Shown in pieces: positions 25,780 through 34,093 of a stretch of DNA of 64,000 nt. The stretch spans positions 2,597,501 through 2,661,500 of the forward strand of contig NZ_CP074380.1 of the NCBI RefSeq assembly GCF_022695595.1, given 5' to 3'. The notes beneath the pieces were generated by a model. It was not told where the DNA came from, searched no databases, and saw nothing but the letters and a program-made list of their open reading frames with translations. The stretch comes from Streptomyces sp. MST-110588. Lineage in GTDB: Bacteria; Actinomycetota; Actinomycetes; Streptomycetales; Streptomycetaceae. Position numbers and translations under genes: made by a program. Every line of letters begins with the position of its first letter. Position 1 is the first letter of the stretch.

Positions 25780-26928
25780 ATGTCGATGATCCGTGACCTG
25801 CGTGCCGCCGTCCGTCCCTCCCGGCGGCGCGAGGGTTCCCCGTACGAGTGCGAGGGTGGCCGCCGCGACGCGGCCTGTGTGAACAGCGCCATCGTGGACT
25901 GCGGCGTCTACCGCGACGGCCGCCGCGTCAGCGACCACGTCACCCCGGCCCAGGCGATGGCCAGCACGGAGGCCGAGGGCGGCTTCACCTGGGTCGGGCT
26001 GCACGAGCCCTCCGAAGCCGAATTCGCCGGTATCGCACGGGAGTTCGGACTGCACCCACTGGCCGTGGAGGACGCGGTCCACGCCCACCAGCGCCCCAAG
26101 CTGGAGCGCTACGACGACACGCTCTTCACCGTCTTCAAGACGATCCACTACGTGGAGCACGCCGAGCTGACCGCCACCAGCGAGGTCGTGGAGACCGGCG
26201 AGGTGATGTGCTTCACCGGCCGGAACTTCATCGTGACCGTACGGCACGGCGGGCAGGGCTCGCTGCGCGCGCTGCGCCACCGCCTGGAGGACGACCCGGA
26301 GCTGCTGGCCAAGGGCCCCTCCGCGGTGCTGCACGCCATCGCCGACCAGGTCGTGGACGGCTACATCGCGGTCGCGGGCGCGGTCCAGGACGACATCGAC
26401 GAGGTCGAGATCGACGTCTTCAGCTCGGGCACCAACGGCAAAGGGGCCGGCGGCCGGGGCACCGCCGGCAAGGGCCCGGCGAAGGGCGGCGACGCCGGGC
26501 GGATCTACCAACTCAAGCGCGAGGTGCTGGAGTTCAAGCGCGCGGTGTCACCGCTGCTGCGGCCCATGCAGATGCTCAGCGAGCGGCCGATGCGGCTGAT
26601 CGACTCCGACATCCAGAAGTACTTCCGCGATGTCGCCGACCACCTGGCACGCGTCAACGAACAGGTGCTGTCCTTCGACGACCTGCTCAACTCCATCCTC
26701 CAGGCGAACCTGGCACAGGCGGCCGTCGCGCAGAACGAGGACATGCGCAAGATCACCTCCTGGGCGGCGATCTTCGCCGTACCGACGATGATCGCCGGGA
26801 TCTACGGCATGAACTTCGACTACATGCCCGAACTGAAGTGGAAGTTCGGCTACCCGCTGGTCCTGCTGGTCACGGTCGTCATCTGCTTCGGCATCCACCG
26901 CGGCTTCAAGCGCAACGGCTGGCTCTGA
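25780..26928 (+). CDS. corA: CorA family Mg2+/Co2+ transporter
   Basis: 382 aa; ATG with GAAGGAG upstream. Long cytoplasmic N-terminal domain, then two C-terminal membrane helices with the selectivity motif YGMNF near residue 342-346. The second helix runs YPLVLLVTVVICFGI and ends in a basic tail. A Gly/Lys-rich insertion (residues about 215-245) interrupts the cytoplasmic domain. Homopentameric channel for magnesium uptake. An MgtE-N/CBS protein lies 2 kb downstream. Confidence 0.95.
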   Translation: MSMIRDLRAAVRPSRRREGSPYECEGGRRDAACVNSAIVDCGVYRDGRRVSDHVTPAQAMASTEAEGGFTWVGLHEPSEAEFAGIAREFGLHPLAVEDAVHAHQRPKLERYDDTLFTVFKTIHYVEHAELTATSEVVETGEVMCFTGRNFIVTVRHGGQGSLRALRHRLEDDPELLAKGPSAVLHAIADQVVDGYIAVAGAVQDDIDEVEIDVFSSGTNGKGAGGRGTAGKGPAKGGDAGRIYQLKREVLEFKRAVSPLLRPMQMLSERPMRLIDSDIQKYFRDVADHLARVNEQVLSFDDLLNSILQANLAQAAVAQNEDMRKITSWAAIFAVPTMIAGIYGMNFDYMPELKWKFGYPLVLLVTVVICFGIHRGFKRNGWL

Positions 26929-27061
26929 GCGCCGGGCACCGGAACACCGCCGGACACCGGACCACCGCCGGGCACGGGGACCACCGCGCCCCGGCGCCCC
27001 AGGGCTGCCGGGGCGCCGCCGCGGCCGGTCCGCTTCGCCCCGCCCCGTTAGGCTGACGCCC

Positions 27062-27655
27062 ATGACGGAGACCGTGTCGCAGACGCTGCTCGATCGCGCG
27101 CTCATCGAGGAGGCCACGAAGAAGTCTGGCCTCATCTGGGTACGGGGCCCCCAGGGCCCGGCGCGCGCGCTGTGGCACGTCTGGCACGACGGCGCCGCCT
27201 GCGTCGTCGGCGACGGCACCCGTCCCGGCAGCGACGCTCCCGGCGCCCCCGGCGCGCCCTCGGACACCGGCCGCAGCGAGCAGCCCCTGGCGGACCTCGG
27301 CCTGGCCGACGGCGCCACCGCCACCGTGAGCGTACGCAGCAAGGACAAGGGCGGCCGGCTCGTCGCCTGGCCGGCCCGGGTCGTGGAACTCCTGCCGGAC
27401 AGCGAGGCGTGGCAGGCGGCGGTCGAGGAGCTGAAGGGCAAGCGGCTCAACGCACCGGACGCCGAGACGATGACCGGGCGCTGGGCACGCGAATGCCGCG
27501 TACTGCGCCTGGAGCCCGCCGGCCCCGCGGCACAGCGCCCCGGCGCCATGCCCCAGGACTCCCAGGCCGCCCCGCCCCTCCCCACCCCCGCCACCACCCG
27601 GCACCCGATCCCGGCCGCCCTCCCCAAACTGCTCCGCCGCACCCGCAAGCGCTGA
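27062..27655 (+). CDS. Conserved hypothetical protein
   Basis: 197 aa, no membrane segment. N-terminal half has LIWVRGPQGPARALWHVWHDGAACVVGDG and SVRSKDKGGRLVAWPARVVELLPD, which reads as a beta-rich FMN-binding-like split barrel but without firm evidence. The last 50 residues are Pro/Ala/Arg-rich and disordered. TAGGCT at 27049-27054, 7 nt before the ATG: leaderless. Confidence 0.7.
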   Translation: MTETVSQTLLDRALIEEATKKSGLIWVRGPQGPARALWHVWHDGAACVVGDGTRPGSDAPGAPGAPSDTGRSEQPLADLGLADGATATVSVRSKDKGGRLVAWPARVVELLPDSEAWQAAVEELKGKRLNAPDAETMTGRWARECRVLRLEPAGPAAQRPGAMPQDSQAAPPLPTPATTRHPIPAALPKLLRRTRKR

Positions 27656-27700
27656 ACCTTCTGAACCCGGCGGTCCGGAGCATGGGAAGACGGGCAGTGG

Positions 27701-27869
27701 CTAGGGCGTTTCTGATGGATCTCCGTGGAAGACGGAGCGGTGTTCGGTGCGTGCGCTCGGCGTGCGGTGTGAAGGGTCATGTGGCGGAGCCACCTGTCCC
27801 TTTGCGCCGTGCGGCGAGGGTGCGTGCCGGGCGTCGCGAGGCCGCGGAGATCCGTCAGAAGCGCCCTAG
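27701..27869. mobile_element. MITE-like element, copy 1
   Basis: 161-bp core (27705-27865) flanked by CTAG on both sides. Ends are an imperfect inverted repeat of about 21-25 bp (GGGCGTTTCTGATGGATC against GGGCGCTTCTGACGGATC). Identical over 169 bp to the reverse complement of 46810-46978. No transposase inside. TSD of CTAG (YTAR) suggests mobilisation by an IS5-family transposase. The right CTAG contains the TAG stop of the lipoprotein gene. Confidence 0.85.
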
Positions 27870-28576
27870 TGCCGGCCGCCCGCGATCTGCTTGCCGTAGT
27901 CGACGACCTGGCTTTCCTGGGGGGCCTTGAGGTCTACCGGCTGTCCCCAGTCGGCGAGCTTGACGACTCCCGCGCCGCCCGCGCGGCGCAGGCGCAGGGG
28001 GTACGGGGTGCCCTCCAGGGAGACGTCCAGGGTGCCGCCCGCGCCCTGGCCCGCCAGGACGCTGATCGTGCGGGTACCGCCGAAGGTGCCGCGGTCGCCG
28101 GCCGTCAGCTTGCCGTGCAGTCCCAGGAGGCTGCCGAGCAGTACGTCCTTGTCCGTGAAGCCGCTGAACCGCCGGTAGACCGGATCGGAGGCCGGTACCT
28201 TGACGTATTTGCCGGTCAGCTTGGCCGCGGCCGTCCTGTCGCTCGGGGAGGGGTGGGCGCTCTTCTCGCGCGCCCAGAAGCCGGCGTCCGCTTTCAGGTA
28301 CAGGGCGTCGTGGACGCGCAGGAGCTGGAAGGTGGCCGCCTTGGAGGAGACCTCGCCCCGGCCGCCGTCCTCGGCGAGCCGCATGTCGAGCCGGTAGGTG
28401 ATGCCCTGGCTGACGACGTTGCCCGAGAGCCGTACGGTCTTCGCGGCCCGGGCCGCCGACCGCGCCTTGGCCTCGATCTTCTCGGCGGGCAGCTTCCCGA
28501 CGCCGTTGGTGCCCGCGTCCGGGTCGTCCTCACCGCACCCCGTCAGCGCCGCGGTCAGCGCCACGCACAGCGCCAC
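27866..28576 (-). CDS. LppX/LprAFG-like lipoprotein
   Basis: About 236 aa from the first in-frame GTG, with a lipobox ALTGC near residue 13. The mature domain (VRLSGNVVSQGITYRLDMRL, then SVLAGQGAGGTLDVSLEGTP) is a LppX_LprAFG-type beta fold that carries lipids in mycobacteria. The N-region is too short from 28576: Arg residues lie upstream in frame but without a good start, while a good GTG with AGGAGG (28661) is in another frame, so either CTG initiation or a frameshift near 28580-28640 is likely. Its TAG stop is part of the MITE flank. Confidence 0.7.
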   Translation of the reverse strand: MALCVALTAALTGCGEDDPDAGTNGVGKLPAEKIEAKARSAARAAKTVRLSGNVVSQGITYRLDMRLAEDGGRGEVSSKAATFQLLRVHDALYLKADAGFWAREKSAHPSPSDRTAAAKLTGKYVKVPASDPVYRRFSGFTDKDVLLGSLLGLHGKLTAGDRGTFGGTRTISVLAGQGAGGTLDVSLEGTPYPLRLRRAGGAGVVKLADWGQPVDLKAPQESQVVDYGKQIAGGRH

Positions 28577-29030
28577 GGCGAGTGAGCCCGCCCGCGCGCG
28601 GCGGAGCCCGCCCGCGGGCCGTGGGCGCGTCCCTGGGGGACGGCCGGGGGAATGCAGTCACGACGGCTCTGCCTCCTGATGCGGATGACCTCGACAGCAG
28701 TACGGCAGCGTACCCGGGCGGTGCACGCCGTTCGGCGGAGTGCCCGGCGGACACCGTACGGACCGTTCCGCCACAGCGGCACCGACCCGGGCACGTTAGC
28801 CTGAAGGCCGAATTAGATCCTTAAATATGGAGAAGCGACGGCGTGGTCGCGGGCCCGGACGCGGGGCCGGTGTGGGGGCCGGGGCGGATATCCGCGCCGA
28901 TCGCGGGTACCGGCGTCGGCGCGGGCAGGGACGTTCGGCAGCAAAGGACGTGCCCGGACCGGCACGGTCGCACGGGATACGCGGGTACGGACGTACGCGC
29001 ACACGTACGCGGGAAACGGAGGCACTCGGC

Positions 29031-30428
29031 ATGGCGGTGGTCACTCCCCGGGTGTTCGTCTCCCATCTCTCCGGCGTGGCCGTCTTCGACCCCAACGGCG
29101 ACCAGGTCGGCCGGGTCCGGGACCTGGTGGCGATGCTGCGGGTGGGAGGCCGCCCGCCCCGTCTGCTGGGGCTGGTCGTCGAGGTCGTCAGCAGGCGGCG
29201 CATCTTCCTGCCCATGACCCGGGTGACGGGTGTGGAGTCCGGCCAGGTGATCACCACGGGTGTGGTGAACATGCGCCGCTTCGAGCAGCGTGCCTCCGAG
29301 ACGCTGGTCCTGGGCGAGCTGCTGGACCGCCGGGTGCGCCTGGTGGAGACCGGCGAGGAGGTCACCGTCCTGGACGTGGGGATCAGCCAGTTGCCCGCCC
29401 GCCGGGACTGGGAGATCGACAAGGTCTTCGTACGGAAGGGGAAGGGCGGGGCGCTGCGCCGCAAGGGAGAGACGCTGACCGTGGAGTGGTCGGCGGTGAG
29501 CGGGTTCTCGCTGGAGGAGCACGGGCAGGGCGCGGAGAACCTGCTGGCCACCTTCGAGCAGTTGCGCCCCGCCGACCTGGCGAACGTGCTCCACCACCTG
29601 TCCGCCAAGCGGCGCGGCGAGGTCGCCGCCGCCCTGGACGACGACCGCCTCGCGGATGTGCTGGAGGAGCTGCCGGAGGACGACCAGATCGAGATCCTGG
29701 GCGTGCTCAAGGAGGAGCGGGCGGCCGACGTCCTGGAGGCGATGGACCCGGACGACGCCGCCGACCTGCTCTCCGAACTCCCCGAGGAGGAGAAGGAGCG
29801 GCTGCTGACCCTGATGCAGCCGGAGGACGCGGCGGACGTACGGCGTCTGATGTCTTACGAGGAGCGGACCGCGGGCGGTCTGATGACCACCGAGCCGATC
29901 GTGCTGCGCCCGGACGCCACCGTCGCGTACGCGCTGGCACGGGTCCGCGACCCCGACCTCTCGCCGGCGCTGGCGGCCCAGGTGTACGTGTGCCGGCCGC
30001 CGGACGAGACGCCGACCGGGAAGTACCTGGGTCTGGTGCACTTCCAACGGCTGCTGCGCGACCCGCCGTTCACGCTCGTCAGCTCCATCACCGACACCGA
30101 CCTGCCGCCGCTGCCGCCGGACACCGCGCTGCCCGAGGTGACCAGGTACCTGGCGACGTACAACATGGTCGCGGCGCCCGTGGTGGACGAGAGCGGCTCG
30201 CTGCTGGGTGCGGTGACGGTCGATGACGTACTGGACCACCTGCTGCCCGACGACTGGCGCGAGACGGAGATGCACGATGCGCCGGCGGAAGGCGGGGGCC
30301 CAGGCAAGGACGAGGACCAGGGCCGGGACCGGGAACGCGGTCAGGATCAGCGCCGGGGCCGGGACCGAGCTCGGGGTCAAGGTACGGAGGCGGTCGGCGA
30401 CAGCAGGGAGGGTGCGCGTGGGCGCTGA
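29031..30428 (+). CDS. MgtE-N / CBS domain protein lacking the transport domain
   Basis: 465 aa, ATG with ACGGAGG upstream. Residues about 8-100 form a PRC-barrel-like domain (VFVSHLSGVAVFDPNGDQVG). About 165-275 is MgtE_N (LANVLHHLSAKRRGEVAAALDD and repeats of DVLEELPEDDQ / DLLSELPEEE). Two CBS motifs follow (TTEPIVLRPDATVAYAL and YNMVAAPVVDESG). The MgtE channel domain is absent, so this is a soluble Mg-responsive sensor rather than a transporter. The acidic/basic C-terminus is disordered. Overlaps the next gene by 11 nt. Confidence 0.88.
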   Translation: MAVVTPRVFVSHLSGVAVFDPNGDQVGRVRDLVAMLRVGGRPPRLLGLVVEVVSRRRIFLPMTRVTGVESGQVITTGVVNMRRFEQRASETLVLGELLDRRVRLVETGEEVTVLDVGISQLPARRDWEIDKVFVRKGKGGALRRKGETLTVEWSAVSGFSLEEHGQGAENLLATFEQLRPADLANVLHHLSAKRRGEVAAALDDDRLADVLEELPEDDQIEILGVLKEERAADVLEAMDPDDAADLLSELPEEEKERLLTLMQPEDAADVRRLMSYEERTAGGLMTTEPIVLRPDATVAYALARVRDPDLSPALAAQVYVCRPPDETPTGKYLGLVHFQRLLRDPPFTLVSSITDTDLPPLPPDTALPEVTRYLATYNMVAAPVVDESGSLLGAVTVDDVLDHLLPDDWRETEMHDAPAEGGGPGKDEDQGRDRERGQDQRRGRDRARGQGTEAVGDSREGARGR

Positions 30429-30972
30429 GGAGAGGGACGGCGCGAAAGAGCGCGCGAGGGCGCAGTCCCGTCCGCGGGTGCGCCTGGACCAGCCGCGCGC
30501 GCCCCGCCGCAGTCTGCTTCCCGAGTACGACCCGGAGGCGTTCGGGCGGCTCTCGGAGAAGATCGCCCGCTTCCTGGGAACGGGACGCTTCATCGTCTGG
30601 ATGACGGTCCTGATCGTCCTGTGGGTGGTCTGGAACGTCGCCGCCCCCGACCACCTGCGCTTCGACAAGTACCCGTTCATCTTCCTGACGCTGATGCTCT
30701 CGCTCCAGGCGTCGTACGCGGCTCCGCTGATCCTGCTCGCCCAGAACCGGCAGGACGACCGCGACCGGGTCAGCCGGGAGCAGGACCGCAAGCAGAACGA
30801 GCGCTCGCTGGCGGACACCGAGTACCTGACGCGGGAGATCGCGGCGCTGCGGCTGGGCCTGGGCGAGGTCGCCACCCGGGACTGGATCCGCTCCGAACTC
30901 CAGGACCTGGTCAAGGAGCTGGAGCTGCGGCAGATGGTCGACGCGGAGAGCGAGGAGCGGCGCGAGCGCTGA
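30418..30972 (+). CDS. DUF1003 membrane protein
   Basis: 184 aa; GTG start within the MgtE-like gene end (11-nt overlap), with GGGAGG upstream. Basic N-terminus, then two membrane helices (FIVWMTVLIVLWVVWNV and FIFLTLMLSLQASYAAPLIL) and a C-terminal coiled-coil-like helix. This is the DUF1003 pattern (ASYAAPLILLAQNRQ). The coupling to an MgtE-N/CBS protein suggests the pair forms a Mg-linked membrane complex. Confidence 0.88.
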   Translation: MGAEERDGAKERARAQSRPRVRLDQPRAPRRSLLPEYDPEAFGRLSEKIARFLGTGRFIVWMTVLIVLWVVWNVAAPDHLRFDKYPFIFLTLMLSLQASYAAPLILLAQNRQDDRDRVSREQDRKQNERSLADTEYLTREIAALRLGLGEVATRDWIRSELQDLVKELELRQMVDAESEERRER

Positions 30973-31127
30973 CGGCCCGGGCCGGCGGCGGGCCGACGGC
31001 TGCGGCGGGCCGACGGCTGCGGCGGCTGTGGTGGCTGCGGTTCGGCCGCCCGCGGGCCGGCGCCGGTGTAGGGGGTTCACACAACTCCCCCTCCGGTCGG
31101 CGGCCACCGGCGCCGTACCATCGGGAC

Positions 31128-32330
31128 ATGGCTACCGACACTCCCCCGGAGTCCTCCCGGGTGGTACCCCCGACCGGCTCCGCGCCGAGCGCGTCCGCGC
31201 CCGACGAGGACGCCGTCCGCGCCGCGCTGGCGACGGTGAACGACCCCGAGATCCACCGCCCCATCACCGAGCTGGGGATGGTCAAATCGGTGGAGATCGC
31301 GGCGGACGGCGCGGTCGCGGTGGCGGTCTATCTGACGGTCTCCGGCTGCCCGATGCGCGAGACGATCACCTCCAACGTACGGAAGGCCGTCGCCGGCGTC
31401 CCGGGGGTGACCGGTGTCACCGTCGAGCTGGACGTGATGAGCGACGAGCAGCGGCGCGAGCTGGCGGCCTCGCTGCGCGGCGGTACGGCCGAGCGCGAGG
31501 TGCCCTTTGCCCAGCCCGGCTCGCTCACCCGTGTGTACGCGGTCGCGTCCGGCAAGGGCGGCGTCGGCAAGTCCTCGGTGACGGTCAACCTGGCCGCGGC
31601 GATGGCGGCGGACGGGCTGAAGGTCGGCGTCGTGGATGCCGATATCTACGGACATTCCGTACCTCGCATGCTGGGCGCGGAGGGCCGCCCGACCCAGGTC
31701 GAGAACATGATCATGCCGCCGTCGGCGAACGGCGTGAAGGTCATCTCCATCGGCATGTTCACCCCCGGCAACGCCCCGGTGGTCTGGCGCGGGCCGATGC
31801 TGCACCGCGCCCTCCAGCAGTTCCTCGCCGACGTCTACTGGGGCGACCTGGACGTCCTCCTGCTGGACCTGCCCCCGGGCACCGGCGACATCGCCATCTC
31901 GGTGGCGCAGCTCGTCCCGAACGCCGAGATCCTGGTGGTCACCACCCCGCAGCAGGCCGCCGCCGAGGTCGCCGAGCGGGCCGGCTCCATCGCCGTACAG
32001 ACCCACCAGAAGATCGTCGGCGTGGTGGAGAACATGTCCGGGCTCCCCTGCCCGCACTGTGACGAGATGGTCGACGTCTTCGGCACCGGCGGCGGCGAGC
32101 GGGTGGCCGAGGGCCTGACCAGGACGACCGGCGCGCAGGTGCCGGTGCTGGGCTCGATCCCGATCGACGTACGACTGCGGGAGGGCGGCGACGAGGGCAG
32201 GCCGGTCGTGCTCTCCGACCCGGACTCGCCGGCCGGCGCGGCGATCCGGGCGATCGCCGGAAAGCTGGGCGGGCGGCAGCGCGGCCTGTCGGGCATGTCG
32301 CTGGGGATCACCCCGCGCAACAAGTTCTGA
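31128..32330 (+). CDS. mrp: Mrp/NBP35 family Fe-S cluster carrier ATPase
   Basis: 400 aa. N-terminal MIP18/DUF59 domain (LATVNDPEIHRPITELGMV and SGCPMRETI), then a deviant Walker A ASGKGGVGKSS near residue 140, DADIYGHS, LLLDLPPGTGD, and the cluster-bridging CPHC near 306. The protein binds and hands off iron-sulfur clusters as a homodimer in the cytoplasm. TACCAT 6 nt before the ATG (31116-31121): leaderless. Confidence 0.93.
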   Translation: MATDTPPESSRVVPPTGSAPSASAPDEDAVRAALATVNDPEIHRPITELGMVKSVEIAADGAVAVAVYLTVSGCPMRETITSNVRKAVAGVPGVTGVTVELDVMSDEQRRELAASLRGGTAEREVPFAQPGSLTRVYAVASGKGGVGKSSVTVNLAAAMAADGLKVGVVDADIYGHSVPRMLGAEGRPTQVENMIMPPSANGVKVISIGMFTPGNAPVVWRGPMLHRALQQFLADVYWGDLDVLLLDLPPGTGDIAISVAQLVPNAEILVVTTPQQAAAEVAERAGSIAVQTHQKIVGVVENMSGLPCPHCDEMVDVFGTGGGERVAEGLTRTTGAQVPVLGSIPIDVRLREGGDEGRPVVLSDPDSPAGAAIRAIAGKLGGRQRGLSGMSLGITPRNKF

Positions 32331-32368
32331 CGCGTTTCGCGCATCCGGCGCGATACCGGCACCGATGT

Positions 32369-32400
32369 CCGAGGGGTGGCCGAGCCGGCCACCCCTTCGG
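32369..32400 (+). terminator. Mrp terminator
   Basis: Hairpin of about 13 bp (GGGGTGGCC paired with GGCCACCCC) with one bulge, 39 nt after the stop. Confidence 0.7.
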
Positions 32401-32485
32401 CGTTCTTCGGACCTTCCGGAGCCTGACGGGGGCTTGCAGAACCTTTCGGGGTTTCACGGCGCACCTCATGCGCCGCCTTCGGCTC

Positions 32486-32590
32486 TCGTACGCGGCGCTC
32501 GTCCCCCGTACGCCGCGTTCCCACCCGCGTACGCGGCGCTCGTCCCCGTACGCCGCGCTCGGTCCTCGTACGCCTGTTCAGTCCTCGTAC
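32486..32590. repeat. About 20-bp GTACG-rich tandem repeat
   Basis: Five degenerate units of TCGTACGCGGCGCTCGTCCC in tandem, running into the end of the next gene (stop at 32578). Confidence 0.75.
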
Positions 32591-33225
32591 GCGGTGATGT
32601 CCTTGATCACCGAGAAGCCGAGCCCGTACGCGCTCATCCCGCGTCCGTACGCCCCGATGTGGACGCTCTGGGCCCCCTCGTCCGCGGAGCCGGCCAGCAC
32701 CCAGCCGTACTCCGACTCCCGGTAGCGGAACGGTGTCGGCACGCCGTCCACCGGCAGCGTCAGCTCGCTCCACCCCTCGCCGCCGAGGTCGTCCGCCAGC
32801 TCCCAGGCGATCATGGTCTGCTGGTCCAGCCAGTCCTGCCGCAGCGCGCGGTCCATCTGGGCCGGCCAGGTGCGGGCGAGCAGCCCGGAACCGGCGAGCC
32901 AGGCGGCGGTGGAGACCGAGGTGGCCTCCAGGACGCCGGTGCCGTCCCCGCTGCGCCGCAGCGGCCGGCTGGCGACCGTGACGACGACCGTGAAGCGCTC
33001 GTCGTCACAGGCGGCCTCCGCCTTTATGGTCGGCCGCTCCCCGTGGCCCGTCGCCCCGTGTTCGACCGTGCCGTCCGCGGCGGCCCCCACCTGCATCAGC
33101 CAGCGGTTCCCGGTGAACGCTTCATCGAGCCCGTACCACGGGAAGGCGGCCATCAGATAGCCGTCGACCTTCCGCCCGGTGCCGGCGGGCGCCGTCCGTC
33201 CCCCTGCCCGACTCGCCGTCTCCAT
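32578..33225 (-). CDS. Conserved hypothetical protein of the sigE-tatB-mrp region
   Basis: 215 aa; ATG at 33225 with GGAGG 10 nt upstream. No membrane segment or recognised domain. Contains MAAFPWYGLDEAFTGNRWL, a beta-rich middle, and a C-terminus ending GYGRGMSAYG-like text (SAYGLGFSVIKDITAYED). Lies between tatB and mrp, where other streptomycetes also carry a hypothetical gene. Function unknown. Confidence 0.7.
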   Translation of the reverse strand: METASRAGGRTAPAGTGRKVDGYLMAAFPWYGLDEAFTGNRWLMQVGAAADGTVEHGATGHGERPTIKAEAACDDERFTVVVTVASRPLRRSGDGTGVLEATSVSTAAWLAGSGLLARTWPAQMDRALRQDWLDQQTMIAWELADDLGGEGWSELTLPVDGVPTPFRYRESEYGWVLAGSADEGAQSVHIGAYGRGMSAYGLGFSVIKDITAYED

Positions 33226-33344
33226 CTGCACGGAGCCTCCTCTTTGCCCTGCGTCGTGGGCGGCCCGCCCCCCTCACAAGGCGACCTCACCCCGGACACC
33301 GGGAGCATAGCCATACGGGTCAAGAGGGTCGTGGATACGGAGGG

Positions 33345-33833
33345 TCAGGTGGCGTCGGAGTCGAACGGCGGATGTTCCGTGCGGGCGGGCCGGCCGGGCT
33401 TCTTGAGCAGGTCCGGCGAGCCGCCGCCGGGCCCGGCGGCCGGGGGCTCCTTGGACAGGTTCAGGCGGGAGCCGGCGGCGGAGGAGGGGGACGGCGCGGA
33501 GGACGGGCCGGTGCCGTTGACGGCCTCGGTGACCTCGGCCATCTCCTGTCGCAGGTCGAAGCCGTTGCGGATCTCCTGGAGGCCGAACTCGTCCTTCTCC
33601 AGGACGTGCTTGCGGACGAAGTTCCGGGGCTTGAGGTCCTCGAACTCGAAGTCCTTGAACTCCGGGCCCAGCTCGCTGCGGATGTCCTCCTTGGCGTTGT
33701 CGGAGAACTGGCGGACCTTGCGGATGAAGCCCGTGACGTCCTGGATGACCTTGGGCAGCTTGTCCGGACCGAAGATGAGCACCGCAAGGATCACGAGCGC
33801 GACCAGCTCTAGGGGTCCTATGTCGAAGAACAC
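33345..33833 (-). CDS. tatB: Twin-arginine translocase subunit TatB
   Basis: 162 aa. Starts with the classical MFFDIGPLELVALVILAVL membrane helix and hinge GPDKLPK, followed by an amphipathic helix and a disordered C-terminus rich in Pro, Ser and Gly. TatB recognises Tat signal peptides with TatC in the cytoplasmic membrane. GTG start with AAGGAG upstream. Downstream of htrA in the same direction, as in the mycobacterial sigE locus. Confidence 0.95.
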   Translation of the reverse strand: MFFDIGPLELVALVILAVLIFGPDKLPKVIQDVTGFIRKVRQFSDNAKEDIRSELGPEFKDFEFEDLKPRNFVRKHVLEKDEFGLQEIRNGFDLRQEMAEVTEAVNGTGPSSAPSPSSAAGSRLNLSKEPPAAGPGGGSPDLLKKPGRPARTEHPPFDSDAT

Positions 33834-34040
33834 CTTGCAGCTCCTTGGGATGTCCGCGGCCTGCGGGGATCAATGGGGACCTATGGGCCAGGCCGACTAT
33901 CACGGTACCTGGCCCGGCGCGCCGGGTGGGAGTCACCCGCGCCAACGCCGGGCGAACGATCACTTCCCGGCCGCCCGCGAACGGTGTTCCGGTGTCGGCC
34001 GGCAGCCTTCCGGCAGCAGCCGGCAGCGGCCGGCAGCGTT

Positions 34041-34086
34041 CCGGTGTCCGCGGACGGCCGCGCTCCGGGCCGTCCGCGGACACCGG
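34041..34086 (-). terminator. HtrA terminator
   Basis: Perfect 19-bp stem (34041-34059 with 34068-34086), 8-nt loop, directly after the htrA stop at 34094. This separates htrA from tatB transcription. Confidence 0.85.
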
Positions 34087-34093
34087 CGTGCGG

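Noticed and set aside
27701..27869. Small RNA or attenuator between the two minus-strand genes
   Set aside because: The exact second copy at 46810-46978 in inverted orientation with CTAG flanks fits a mobile element better.
28827..29030. A 68-codon N-terminal extension of the MgtE-like protein from ATG 28827
   Set aside because: Arg/Gly-rich with no Shine-Dalgarno; ATG 29031 has ACGGAGG and begins the conserved domain.
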